The notes beneath the pieces were generated by a model. That model was not told the DNA's origin. It worked only from the letters and a program-made list of their open reading frames with translations, and searched no databases. This document shows, one piece after another, positions 43,112 to 51,435 of a DNA stretch of 64,000 nucleotides. The DNA comes from JAGNXB01 sp964471595 (GTDB lineage Bacteria; Bacteroidota; Bacteroidia; Chitinophagales; Saprospiraceae): positions 44,395 through 108,394 of the forward strand of contig CAYYGN010000006.1 in NCBI GenBank assembly GCA_964471595.1. Reading direction: 5' to 3'. How positions within the stretch are numbered: position 1 is the first letter of the stretch; every line of letters begins with the position of its first letter. Both the position numbers and the translations under genes were made by a program.

Positions 43112-45394
43112 TCACATCTGGCCGAGGTCCTGGCGGATTTTGTTGAGCGCCGATCCCGCGCGAAGCCAGGAGATCTGGGCCTCGTTGTAGGTGTGATGCA
43201 GGGCGATCTCTTCGGACGTACCATCGGCGTGGCGAAGCACCATGGTAAGCGGATGGCCGGGTTGCATGGTTTCCAACCCCCGGATGTCGATCAGGTCATC
43301 CTGGCGGATGCGGTCGTAATCCTGGGGTAGGGCAAAGGTAAGGGCGAGAAGTCCCTGCTTTTTGAGGTTGGTTTCGTGGATCCGGGCAAAGGATTTGACG
43401 ACGACGGCCTTCACGCCCAGAAAGCGGGGTTGCATGGCGGCGTGTTCCCGACTGGATCCTTCACCGTAGTTCTCTTCCCCGAATACGACGGTGCCGATTC
43501 CTGCCGCCTTGTATTTGCGGGCCGAATCAGGTACCGGCAGGAATTCGGCCATAGAGGCATCCTGGACAAAATTGGCTACCCGGTTGGTTTCATCGTTGAA
43601 AGCGTTGATGGCGCCGATGAAGGAATTGTTGGCAATATTGTCGAGATGGCCGCGGAATTTAAGCCAGGGACCTGCCATTGAGATGTGATCGGTGGTGCAC
43701 TTTCCTTTGGCCTTGATCAGGATCCGCATGTTCTCGAGTTGCGAAGCCGTGATGGGGGTAAAGGGTTCGAGGAGTTGCAGGCGAATGGAATCACGGGCCA
43801 CCTTGACCTCAATGCCGCTTCCTTTGGGAGCAGGTGGCTGGAATCCGGCGTCTTCCACGGAAAATCCTTTTGGAGGCAATTCGACGCCGGATGGCGGATC
43901 GAGTTTCACCGTTTGCCCGTCTTCATTGACCAGGGTATCGGTGAGGGGATTAAAGGTCAGATCTCCGGCAATGGCCATGGCGGTGACAATTTCCGGCGAG
44001 GCGACAAAGGAACGCGTCTGCGGATTGCCATCGTTGCGCTTGGAAAAATTCCGGTTGAAGGAAGTGATGATGGAGTTGGCGCGATCGGGATCATCAGTGT
44101 GGCGGGCCCACTGTCCGATGCAGGGTCCGCAGGCATTGGCCAGAACGACACCGCCTATTTTTTCAAAGGCATCGAGTTGGCCGTCGCGCTCGACGGTAAA
44201 CCGGATCTGCTCCGAACCGGGGGTGACCGTAAATTCGGATTTGACTTTCAGTTTTTTGGCCACGGCCTGGCGGGCTACCGAAGCGGCGCGGTCCAGATCC
44301 TCGTAGGACGAGTTGGTACAGGAGCCAATGAGGCCGACCTCGAGTTTTTGGGGATAGCTGTTTTCACGGACCGCTGCGGCAAACCGGCTGATGGGCCAGG
44401 CCAGGTCCGGAGTGTACGGGCCATTGATGTGCGGCTCGAGTGTGGAAAGATCGATCTCGATGACCTGGTCAAAATATTTTTCCGGTTGGGCATAGCAATC
44501 GGCATCTCCGGTGAGATGTTCCCGGATGCCGTCGGCCAGTTCGGCAACCGCTTCCCGGCCGGTGGCCCGCAGGTAGCGGCTCATGGAGGCGTCGTACCCG
44601 AAGGTGGAGGTCGTCGCTCCGATTTCGGCCCCCATGTTGCAGATGGTTCCTTTGCCCGTACAGGACATGGACTCGGCGCCGGGTCCGAAATACTCCACGA
44701 TGGCCCCTGTTCCGCCTTTGACGGTGAGGATGCCGGCCACTTTGAGAATGACATCTTTGGGGGAGGTCCAGCCATTCAGGCGACCGGTCAGTTTGACGCC
44801 GATCAATTTGGGCATTTTCAATTCCCAGGCCATTCCCGTCATGACATCCACGGCATCGGCGCCGCCTACGCCGATGGCGATCATGCCCAGGCCTCCGGCA
44901 TTGGGGGTATGACTGTCGGTACCGATCATCATCCCTCCTGGAAAAGCGTAATTCTCCAGCACGATCTGGTGGATGATGCCTGCGCCCGGTTTCCAGAAGC
45001 CGATGCCGTATTTGTTGGAAACGGAGGCGAGAAAGTCGAAGACCTCGGCATTGGCGTCCAGACTGCGGGCCAGATCCTTTTGGGCGCCGTTTTCAGCCAG
45101 GATCAGGTGATCGCAATGCACGGTACTGGGTACAGCGGTCTTTTCCCGACCGCACATCATGAACTGGAGCAGGGCCATCTGTGCGGTGGCGTCCTGCATC
45201 GCGACCCGGTCAGGGGCGAAGAAAACATAATCCTTTCCGCGCGCATAGGCATGAAGGGGAGAGTCCTCATGCAAATGGGCGTACAGAATTTTTTCGGTGA
45301 GTGTCAACGGTCGTCCAAGCCTTTCACGGGCGGCAGCCACCCTTTGGGGAAGGGCCTCGTACGTGGCGCGGATCATATCCAGATCAAATACCAT
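43112..45394 (-). CDS. acn: aconitate hydratase (mitochondrial-type)
   Basis: The 760-aa enzyme has DYVFFAPDRVAMQDATAQMALLQF, HCDHLI, GTDSHTPNAGGLGMIAIGVGGADAVD, and the iron-sulfur cysteines in GSCTNSSYEDL and ANACGPCIGQW. The C-terminal swivel domain contains YGEGSSREHAA. Length and motif spacing fit the mitochondrial (Aco2-like) type common in Bacteroidota. It converts citrate to isocitrate in the TCA cycle. A TACCTTTG promoter lies upstream and a strong terminator downstream, so it is a single-gene unit. Confidence 0.96.
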   Translation of the reverse strand: MVFDLDMIRATYEALPQRVAAARERLGRPLTLTEKILYAHLHEDSPLHAYARGKDYVFFAPDRVAMQDATAQMALLQFMMCGREKTAVPSTVHCDHLILAENGAQKDLARSLDANAEVFDFLASVSNKYGIGFWKPGAGIIHQIVLENYAFPGGMMIGTDSHTPNAGGLGMIAIGVGGADAVDVMTGMAWELKMPKLIGVKLTGRLNGWTSPKDVILKVAGILTVKGGTGAIVEYFGPGAESMSCTGKGTICNMGAEIGATTSTFGYDASMSRYLRATGREAVAELADGIREHLTGDADCYAQPEKYFDQVIEIDLSTLEPHINGPYTPDLAWPISRFAAAVRENSYPQKLEVGLIGSCTNSSYEDLDRAASVARQAVAKKLKVKSEFTVTPGSEQIRFTVERDGQLDAFEKIGGVVLANACGPCIGQWARHTDDPDRANSIITSFNRNFSKRNDGNPQTRSFVASPEIVTAMAIAGDLTFNPLTDTLVNEDGQTVKLDPPSGVELPPKGFSVEDAGFQPPAPKGSGIEVKVARDSIRLQLLEPFTPITASQLENMRILIKAKGKCTTDHISMAGPWLKFRGHLDNIANNSFIGAINAFNDETNRVANFVQDASMAEFLPVPDSARKYKAAGIGTVVFGEENYGEGSSREHAAMQPRFLGVKAVVVKSFARIHETNLKKQGLLALTFALPQDYDRIRQDDLIDIRGLETMQPGHPLTMVLRHADGTSEEIALHHTYNEAQISWLRAGSALNKIRQDLGQM

Positions 45395-45414
45395 GGCGGG
45401 TCATTTTGAGGGGG

Positions 45415-45422
45415 CAAAGGTA
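45415..45422 (-). promoter_or_regulatory. -7 element TACCTTTG for aconitase
   Basis: This exact match on the minus strand ends 20 bp before the aconitase ATG at 45394. It lies back to back with the promoter of the divergent gene at 45516. Confidence 0.55.
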
Positions 45423-45470
45423 CGGCTTTTCCGGCCAAAAAGTCGCGGCAAGTCCGGGAATAACCGTGGG

Positions 45471-45498
45471 TTGAACTGTTTCGCAGTTGCTATCTTTG
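45471..45498 (+). promoter_or_regulatory. promoter TTG-N17-TATCTTTG
   Basis: TTG at 45471-45473 and TATCTTTG at 45491-45498 fit the consensus with 17-nt spacing. The start codon at 45516 follows 17 nt after the -7 box. Confidence 0.65.
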
Positions 45499-45515
45499 AC
45501 CAAATCCCCAAGGTC

Positions 45516-46408
45516 ATGAGGCGCAAATTTCCCACCGTGTTCCGCTCCCTGTTTTTGGCATTTATCTGCCTGATCGCCATGACAGGAACCGTCGCACAGG
45601 CCCAGACGCCGACAGATACCATCTGGGTCATCGAGACCACCGACGGGAATACCTACACGGGCGAGATCCTTGAACTGGGGAGTACCCATCTGCGCATCCG
45701 CACAGGCATCGGGGAACTGTCGCTCCTGCGGGCGTCGGTCAAGTCCATGAAACGCCTGGATAGCGGCATGTTGAAAAATGGGGAATACTGGCCGGAAAAT
45801 CCTCACGCCAGCCGCCATTTCTGGGGGCCCAGCGGCTATGGATTGCGGAAAGGCGAGGGATATTATAAAATACCTGGATCCTCTTCAACCAGGCCAGCTA
45901 TGCCTTTTCGGATCATTTCACCATCGGCGCCGGACTCATTCCTCTGTTCTTCTTCGGCGTCTCGTCAGGCATACCGGTTTGGGTGACACCCAAATTCAGC
46001 TTTGCCTACCCCAACGGCAAGGGCAGTGTCGGGGCCGGGACCATCCTTGGCGGCCTGATTGGGGAGGATACGGAAGGCATCGGGATCCTGTACGGGGTGA
46101 ATACCTTCGGGACCAGGGAAAGGCAGATCACGATCGGGCTGGGATACGGTTACGGGACGGAGTCCGGATTTTCCGATTATCCCACCTTTTCTCTGAGCGG
46201 GATGACCCGCACCGGCAGGAAATGGGCCTTTTTGTCCGAGAATTATTTCATTGCCACCGGAGATGAATTTGTCGGGATGATCAGCGCCGGAGCCCGCTAT
46301 ATGGGGAGTCAACTGGCGGTGGATTTCGGTGGTTTTATCCCGGTATTCCCCGACATGGATGTCGTGGTCATGCTGCCCTGGTTGAGTATTGCGGTCCCCT
46401 TCAAATAA
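45516..46408 (+). pseudogene. frameshifted exported beta-barrel-like protein
   Basis: The first frame (45516-45986) reads a signal peptide (LFLAFICLIAMTGTVAQAQ) and a domain with DTIWVIETTDGNTYTGEIL, then ends in nonsense after GYYKIPGSSS. A second frame (to 46408) continues the family sense: from 45873 it reads WILFNQASYAFSDHFTIG, then PKFSFAYPNGKGSVG and a barrel-like end. Adding one A to the AAAA run at 45867-45870 joins them into a 297-aa protein. The cause may be a homopolymer sequencing error or a real mutation. A good promoter is intact. Function is unknown; probably outer membrane. Confidence 0.82.
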
Positions 46409-46458
46409 AAGGCACCTCTATTAACCTCCAAATCGCGTATTACCGCCACCACACAGGA

Positions 46459-46513
46459 CAGTAGTCCTCCGCCTACGACCCGAAAGAAAGGAGTGGGCCC
46501 TGTAGGGCTTGAA
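46459..46513 (+). repeat. 55-nt repeat with tRNA-Met 3' end, copy a
   Basis: It starts CAGTAGTCCTCC and ends GTAGGGCTTGAA, the last 20 bases being identical to the 3' end of the tRNA gene at 46767-46786. It runs directly into the N-gap. Confidence 0.9.
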
Positions 46514-46613
46514 NNNNNNNNNNNNNNNNNNNNNNNNNNNNNNNNNNNNNNNNNNNNNNNNNNNNNNNNNNNNNNNNNNNNNNNNNNNNNNNNNNNNNNN
46601 NNNNNNNNNNNNN
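46514..46613. other. assembly gap of exactly 100 N
   Basis: The run of N is exactly 100 long, the usual placeholder for a gap of unknown size. Both sides are flanked by the same 55-nt repeat. Confidence 0.98.
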
Positions 46614-46668
46614 CAGTAGTCCTCCGCCTACGACCCGAAAGAAAGGAGTGGGCCCTGTAGGGCTTGAA
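46614..46668 (+). repeat. 55-nt repeat with tRNA-Met 3' end, copy b
   Basis: It is identical to copies a and c. It is followed by a 63-nt spacer and then copy c, giving a period of 118 nt. Confidence 0.9.
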
Positions 46669-46731
46669 TCCCGACGCTCCGTCCCCGGTCGCCCTTCGGG
46701 CTTTCCGATGCCGGTCGGTCGGGACGTCGGA

Positions 46732-46786
46732 CAGTAGTCCTCCGCCTACGACCCGAAAGAAAGGAGTGGGCCCTGTAGGGCTTGAA
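46732..46786 (+). repeat. 55-nt repeat, copy c, overlapping the tRNA-Met 3' end
   Basis: This copy continues into the complete tRNA gene, so it is the source copy: bases 46767-46786 are the tRNA 3' acceptor and T-arm region. Confidence 0.9.
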
Positions 46787-46840
46787 CCTACGACCCTCTG
46801 ATTATGAGTCAGATGCTCTAACCAACTGAGCTAAGGGCCC
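46767..46840 (-). tRNA. tRNA-Met (CAT)
   Basis: On the minus strand the 74-nt gene folds as a cloverleaf: acceptor GGGCCCT with AGGGCCC, D-arm GCTCAGTTGGTTAGAGC, anticodon stem TCTGA/TCAGA around CTCATAA (anticodon CAT), and T-arm GTAGGTTCAAGCCCTAC. The discriminator is A and CCA is not encoded. A CAT anticodon can also be elongator Met or lysidine-modified Ile2; the body looks more like elongator Met. It is not the initiator, since the first pair is G-C. Confidence 0.9.
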
Positions 46841-46925
46841 GAAAGCAGGAAGCTTTCGGGGGCAAAGATAGGGGGTGGAGGTCGAATTCGGACGGCAACC
46901 AAGAGGAAAGGCAGACCTTTGACCC

Positions 46926-47582
46926 ATGGCAAAGCCGGTACTTCCCGAATTCCTGCTGTTCGATCTGGGGAATGTCCTCTATGACCTCGACATTCCCGCT
47001 ACCCGGCACGCGCTCGCACAGCTCACCCGGGGCCGCGAGGAGGAATTGATGGCTTTTCTGCACAGGGAATCCTGGCTGGAGCGATACGAAACCGGTGTCC
47101 TGAGTGACGAGATGTTTGTCCGGGGCATTCTGTCCTTTGCGCCATCCGGCACTCCGGAGGAGGCTGTCATCCAGGCGTGGAATGCCATGCTTGTCGGGAT
47201 GCCCGCGGAAAGGCTACACTGGTTGGCCGGTCTGCGCCGGCGATTCCGGATCGGGTTGTTGTCCAATACCAATGCGCTTCATCTCGCGGCGGTACGCACC
47301 CACTTGCGGGAAGTCCACCGCCTGACCGATTTCGAGGCGCGTTTATTTGATGTGGTATTTTATTCCCACGAGATCGGAATGCGCAAGCCGGACGAAGCGT
47401 GCTTTCGTTACGCGCTGGAACAAATAGGATTGCCGGCGTCCGCTGTACTATTCATGGATGACATGCCCGAGAATACGGCTGCTGCGCGAAGCGTCGGGCT
47501 GAGGGCCGTCACCCACCAGGCAGGACATGAGATCCGCCATGTGTTGGACGGATACCTGTTGCAGGGAGAGGCGTTGCCCTGA
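46926..47582 (+). CDS. HAD-superfamily phosphatase (YihX-like)
   Basis: The 218-aa protein has motif I LLFDLGNVLYDLD (Asp13), motif II LLSNTNALH, motif III with GMRKPDEACFRYAL, and motif IV FMDDMPENTAAA. The cap is a short helical insertion as in HAD-IA enzymes such as YihX (glucose-1-phosphatase). The substrate is not predictable. It starts 85 bp past the tRNA gene, in the opposite orientation, and converges with the methyltransferase gene. Confidence 0.9.
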   Translation: MAKPVLPEFLLFDLGNVLYDLDIPATRHALAQLTRGREEELMAFLHRESWLERYETGVLSDEMFVRGILSFAPSGTPEEAVIQAWNAMLVGMPAERLHWLAGLRRRFRIGLLSNTNALHLAAVRTHLREVHRLTDFEARLFDVVFYSHEIGMRKPDEACFRYALEQIGLPASAVLFMDDMPENTAAARSVGLRAVTHQAGHEIRHVLDGYLLQGEALP

Positions 47583-47596
47583 CAAGCCTTTGCGGA

Positions 47597-48370
47597 TTAT
47601 CCCGGCATGGGCACCGTCCCTTTACCCGTGACATGACCGGCACGTAAAAACAATGGGAATCGCAGGGGAAGCACTTCTCCGTCCGGCCACAGGGATGTGA
47701 GCGATTGCACAAAATCCGGTACCGGATCTTTGCCTGTCCGCCGGACGCAGGTCTGGACTGCCGACCACGAGGACAAAAATCCTCCCAATTGGCTCAAATC
47801 CCATTCTGCCTCCATGGAAAAGGTAGGTGCCGGCACAGGGACAAAAGGGAATGGCAGTCGGGCGTATTGCTCGTCAATATGGCGTCGTTCGGGTTCCCAG
47901 AAGGGACCTGTGGTTTCCCTGTAGAAGTGGTCGAGCGCCTCGGCAATCCCGGTTACGGGAAAGACAGGCAAGCCATACCCCCATTCCGCCAGGAGGGCGC
48001 CAGGGCGTGCCACTCGTGACACTTCACGATGAAAGGCATCCACATCCAGCCAGTGCAGCGCCTGTCCGATGGTGATGAGGTCAAAGCGGGCATCGGGAAA
48101 TGTCGTCCGTTCGGCGGGCTGGAGGGAATAGCGAATATTCGGCGCGTCTTTCCAGGCATGGGCCAGCTGTGCCGCGCTGATGTCGCTGGCTTCGACGACA
48201 TGGAAATGCGGACTGAGCGCCCGGGCCACCTGACCGTTCCCGGTCGCACAATCCCAGGCGGTGTCTCGCCCGGGGGCATGATCGAGCAGCCAGTCGTAAA
48301 GGGCATCGGGGTAATGCGGTCTGAATCCGGCATAGTGCCCGGCGCGATCCGAAAACAGGTCTTTGGTCAT
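47597..48370 (-). CDS. class I SAM-dependent methyltransferase
   Basis: The 257-aa protein starts MTKDLFSDRAGHYAGFRPHYP and has the SAM motif I DCATGNGQVARAL, then VEASDISAAQL and FDLITIGQALHWLDVDAFHREVSRVARPGALLA. This is the Methyltransf_11-like family often found as small stand-alone enzymes of unknown substrate. ATG 48370 is chosen over 48418, since the extension is only a Lys/Pro-rich stretch. It is divergent from the dinucleotide-binding gene. Confidence 0.88.
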   Translation of the reverse strand: MTKDLFSDRAGHYAGFRPHYPDALYDWLLDHAPGRDTAWDCATGNGQVARALSPHFHVVEASDISAAQLAHAWKDAPNIRYSLQPAERTTFPDARFDLITIGQALHWLDVDAFHREVSRVARPGALLAEWGYGLPVFPVTGIAEALDHFYRETTGPFWEPERRHIDEQYARLPFPFVPVPAPTFSMEAEWDLSQLGGFLSSWSAVQTCVRRTGKDPVPDFVQSLTSLWPDGEVLPLRFPLFLRAGHVTGKGTVPMPG

Positions 48371-48549
48371 GGTGGATGATGCATCCGGCTTTTTCCGGGC
48401 CGGCTTGCCCTTTTTCAACGCCTTTCCAACCGATATCTTTTGTCATGAGATGCTACGGAAGCAGAAATGGAGACCCTGCCGGCCATGACGGCCACCATAT
48501 CCGTATTTTGCAACATGAACACAGGATCATTCAAAAATTCCTGACCGCC

Positions 48550-49188
48550 ATGACCAACACATCTGCCTTGACCATCGCGGTGGTCGGCGCCGGCAACGTA
48601 GGGGGCGCCCTTGCGGCTACCTGGTCCCGGGCCGGGCACACCATACGGCTGGGCGTCCGGGATACCGTCAAATTCAAGGGTCAGGAGCTCCTGGCTTACC
48701 CGGGCATCACGGCCCATTCCATTGCGGAGGCGGTCGGCCCCGCTGATGTGGTTCTTGTCGCCGTACCGCCGGAGCATGCCCTTTCCCTGGCGGAGGTCAT
48801 GGGCGACTTGAACGGCAAGGTGCTGATAGACGCTACCAATGCGGTCCGGTCCCGGCCCGAAGGCTACCCGACGGCATTCCATGCGTTTCGCGCACTGACC
48901 CGCGCCGAAGTGGTCAAAGCGTTCAACACAACCGGATTTGAAAACATGCAGCAGCCGGATTACGGACCGTTCCGGCTGGACATGTTCATGGCCGGTGACA
49001 GCGTCCGGGGCAAAGCCGTCGTGTTCCGGTTGGCGATGGATGCCGGGTTTGGTGCCTGTCATGATTTCGGCGGCGATGACCGGGTGGTTCTTTTGGAGCA
49101 GTTGGCCCTGGCATGGATCAATCTGGCCATTTTCCAGGGAATGGGCAGGGATATCGGGTTCCGGCTGGTACGCCGGGGTTCGTCCTGA
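48550..49188 (+). CDS. NADPH-dependent F420-reductase-like dinucleotide-binding protein
   Basis: The 212-aa protein starts MTNTSALTIAVVGAGNVGGALAATWSRAGH, a GxGxxG Rossmann motif near residues 13-19, followed by DVVLVAVPPEHA and VLIDATNAV and KAFNTTGFENM. It matches the small NADP_oxidored group (FNO-like, YrkP-like). F420 use is unlikely in this lineage, so it is probably an oxidoreductase with NADP. The upstream frame to 48376 is not preferred. No partner is evident. Confidence 0.87.
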   Translation: MTNTSALTIAVVGAGNVGGALAATWSRAGHTIRLGVRDTVKFKGQELLAYPGITAHSIAEAVGPADVVLVAVPPEHALSLAEVMGDLNGKVLIDATNAVRSRPEGYPTAFHAFRALTRAEVVKAFNTTGFENMQQPDYGPFRLDMFMAGDSVRGKAVVFRLAMDAGFGACHDFGGDDRVVLLEQLALAWINLAIFQGMGRDIGFRLVRRGSS

Positions 49189-49255
49189 CCGGGGATGGGC
49201 CTTAATTAACATTTCGTTATCAAGGCCCTCATGGACTGGCCCGCAGAGAGGCGGC

Positions 49256-49263
49256 TACATTTG
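49256..49263 (+). promoter_or_regulatory. -7 element TACATTTG ahead of the inorganic-carbon block
   Basis: This exact TAnnTTTG match lies 16 bp before a GTG start at 49280 and is the nearest candidate promoter for the SulP-DUF2490-DabAB genes. Confidence 0.5.
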
Positions 49264-49279
49264 TGCCTTTGATTGATCC

Positions 49280-49678
49280 GTGACCCCATTTCGCGATCGA
49301 ACGGAAGGACGTCTGCTTTCCCTTTTTCTTCTCTTCGCGGTGGCGACAGGGCTTGGCATCCGGCCCGACTTTGCCGGCCGGGCATCCTGGCCTGCCCAGA
49401 AGGACGGCTCGCTGACCGAGGGCGAATCCGAAAATGGCAGGGTGCGTCTTCCCGGTTGGTGGGAAGGTCCGGAAGGCGGTGACAAAACGCCGGTTCCTGG
49501 TGTGCGTGCGGATTTCAGTGGCCCCTTGCCCGGTGTTTGGCCGTTTTTTCAGGGCCTGCATGGAATGGCCCGACGCAAGCTGGAGCGCGCTTTGGCCTAT
49601 GAGGCCCGACTCGGACAATTTGATGTGCGGCCACCCTTGTGGCTGATCTGGGGTTCCTTTTCCGGATATCTGAGCTGA
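49280..49678 (+). CDS. small hypothetical membrane-anchored protein
   Basis: The 132-aa frame starts at GTG and has a hydrophobic N-terminal segment (LLSLFLLFAVATGLGI). A Gly/Pro-rich polar part follows, and the end is VRPPLWLIWGSFSGYLS. No family is recognised. It has a TACATTTG element at the right distance, and the SulP gene begins 140 bp downstream on the same strand. It may be a small partner of the transporter or only a spurious frame. Confidence 0.45.
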   Translation: MTPFRDRTEGRLLSLFLLFAVATGLGIRPDFAGRASWPAQKDGSLTEGESENGRVRLPGWWEGPEGGDKTPVPGVRADFSGPLPGVWPFFQGLHGMARRKLERALAYEARLGQFDVRPPLWLIWGSFSGYLS

Positions 49679-49818
49679 ACGGAAAGCCGGTTTACGGCAT
49701 GTCTTCCTGTCTGCACGATGCTGCAACAGGGAGGAAGCATTCCCTTTCCTTCACCTGAAGCTCTGCCGGCATGGTTCATTCGAGCCAGGGCCGGAAGGTT
49801 TCCCACCTCACTCAGATC

Positions 49819-51435
49819 ATGGAATCCACCCATTCGGAAAATGATTGGCCCAAAGAGGGCTTTGCCGGACTGAAAGCACACGGAATGACCGATGCCGTGT
49901 CCGGCTTCATTGTATTTCTATTGGCATTGCCCCTCAGCCTGGGCATTGCCAAGGCCTCCGAGTTTCCCCCTATCGCCGGTCTGCTCACGGCGGTTGCCGG
50001 CGGGTTGCTGGTGAGCCTCATCGCCGGGTCGCGATTGACTATCAAAGGCCCCGCAGCGGGTCTGATCGTCATCGTGGCCAGCGCCGTCAATGATTTTGGC
50101 GGCGGCCTGACCGGATGGCAACTCGCATCGGGGGCCATCGTCGCTGCCGGCCTCCTTCAGGTCTTGTTCGGTGTATTGAAATTCGGCCGCCTTGCCGATA
50201 TCTTCCCCCTTTCCGCCATCCATGGCATGTTGGCGGCCATCGGCATCATCATCATTGCCAAGCAGATTCCCGTGCTGTTGGATATCAATCCTGCCCTGAC
50301 GCGGCAGGCCAGTCCATTCGCTTTGCTGGCCAACATTCCCCTATACCTGCACTTGCTCGATCCCAAAGCCACCCTGATCGGTATCGCCAGTCTGTGGATC
50401 ATGACTTCCTGGGACAAAAATCCCGTGGCCCTGCTGCGACGGATTCCTGCTCCACTGGTGGTGTTGCTCATTGCCATACCAGGCCAATTGTTGATGGATT
50501 TTCAGCATACCGAGCCGGATTATGCCCTGGTCCACACCGGCGATTTGCGCGATGTATTGAAAATCAATGCCGATTTTTCCGGAGTCTTCCAAACAGGATT
50601 GTTTCTCAAATATGTCGTCATGTTTGCTCTCGTGGGCTCCCTGGAATCCCTGCTCACGGTAAAGGCCATTGACATGCTGGATCCCTGGAAGAGAAAGTCG
50701 AACAGTAACCGGGATTTGTGGGCGGTAGGATTGGGCAATGTAGTCACCGGATTGTTGGGCGGATTGCCGATGATTTCCGAGGTGGCCAGGAGTTCCAGCA
50801 ATGTCCGCAACGGGGCTCGTACCCGGTGGGCCAATTTTTTTCACGGCGCCTTTATCCTGGGGTTTGTGTTGCTGGCCAGCCCTTTGATCGAGATGATCCC
50901 CAACACGGCGCTGGCTGCCATGTTGATCACTGTGGGGATCAAGCTGGCTCATCCTCTGGAATTTGTCCACATTTTCCGGATCGGTAAAGAACAGCTGGCG
51001 ATTTTTCTGGTTACCATATTTTTCACGTTGTACGAAGATCTGCTGATTGGCATTGCGGCCGGGATGTTGCTCAAGATCATTATCCATATCATCAACGGAC
51101 TGCCCTTTAAAGCGCTTCTCCGGGCGCCGGTCTCTGTCTCGTTCGAGGACGGGCATTATCTGGTGGAGATCGCGCAGTCGGCCGTTTTCACCAATTGGCT
51201 GGGAATCCGGCAAAAACTGGAAGCCATTCCACAGGGTTTGCACATTACGGTTGACCTTTCCCGAACCCGTCTGGTGGATCATTCCGTGATGGAAAACCTG
51301 GAGCATTTCCGGCAGGACTACCGGCGCAGTGGCGGTACCATGGAAATCACGGGGTTGCATGAGCACAAACCTTTGTCGGGATACAAATCCGCCGCGCGCG
51401 TAAAATGGATGTCCGTCAAAACCCGCTTGTCATGA
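49819..51435 (+). CDS. SulP-family anion transporter with STAS domain
   Basis: The 538-aa protein has about 12 membrane helices with SulP landmarks (LPLSLGIAKASEFPPIAGLLTAVAGGLL, IKGPAAGLIVIV, GLLGGLPMISEVARSSSNVRNGARTRWANFFHG) and a C-terminal STAS domain from about residue 450 (GLHITVDLSRTRLVDHSVMENLE). The family includes sulfate carriers and the cyanobacterial Na+/HCO3- symporter BicA. Location before DabA/DabB argues for bicarbonate. Its stop overlaps the DUF2490 start (ATGA at 51432-51435). Confidence 0.92.
   Translation: MESTHSENDWPKEGFAGLKAHGMTDAVSGFIVFLLALPLSLGIAKASEFPPIAGLLTAVAGGLLVSLIAGSRLTIKGPAAGLIVIVASAVNDFGGGLTGWQLASGAIVAAGLLQVLFGVLKFGRLADIFPLSAIHGMLAAIGIIIIAKQIPVLLDINPALTRQASPFALLANIPLYLHLLDPKATLIGIASLWIMTSWDKNPVALLRRIPAPLVVLLIAIPGQLLMDFQHTEPDYALVHTGDLRDVLKINADFSGVFQTGLFLKYVVMFALVGSLESLLTVKAIDMLDPWKRKSNSNRDLWAVGLGNVVTGLLGGLPMISEVARSSSNVRNGARTRWANFFHGAFILGFVLLASPLIEMIPNTALAAMLITVGIKLAHPLEFVHIFRIGKEQLAIFLVTIFFTLYEDLLIGIAAGMLLKIIIHIINGLPFKALLRAPVSVSFEDGHYLVEIAQSAVFTNWLGIRQKLEAIPQGLHITVDLSRTRLVDHSVMENLEHFRQDYRRSGGTMEITGLHEHKPLSGYKSAARVKWMSVKTRLS

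Larger units (their letters stand above)
46409..46766. other. gene-free stretch with tandem tRNA-3'-end repeats and the assembly gap
   Basis: After the frameshifted gene there is no gene until tRNA-Met. The stretch holds three identical 55-nt repeats, a 63-nt spacer and 100 N. The spacer (46669-46731) contains short inverted parts (TCCCGACG...CGTCGGGA-like). Confidence 0.6.

Noticed and set aside
43685..45409. 574-codon plus-strand frame opposite aconitase
   Set aside because: It is the antisense shadow of the aconitase gene, low in hydrophobic blocks and without recognisable motifs.
45778..46266. 162-codon frame within the frameshifted barrel gene
   Set aside because: It is in the third frame, Arg/Gln/His-rich, while the other two frames join into one sensible exported protein.
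46459..46786. CRISPR array at the 55-nt repeats
   Set aside because: The repeats are 55 nt, contain the tRNA end, and there is only one 63-nt spacer visible; no cas gene is near.
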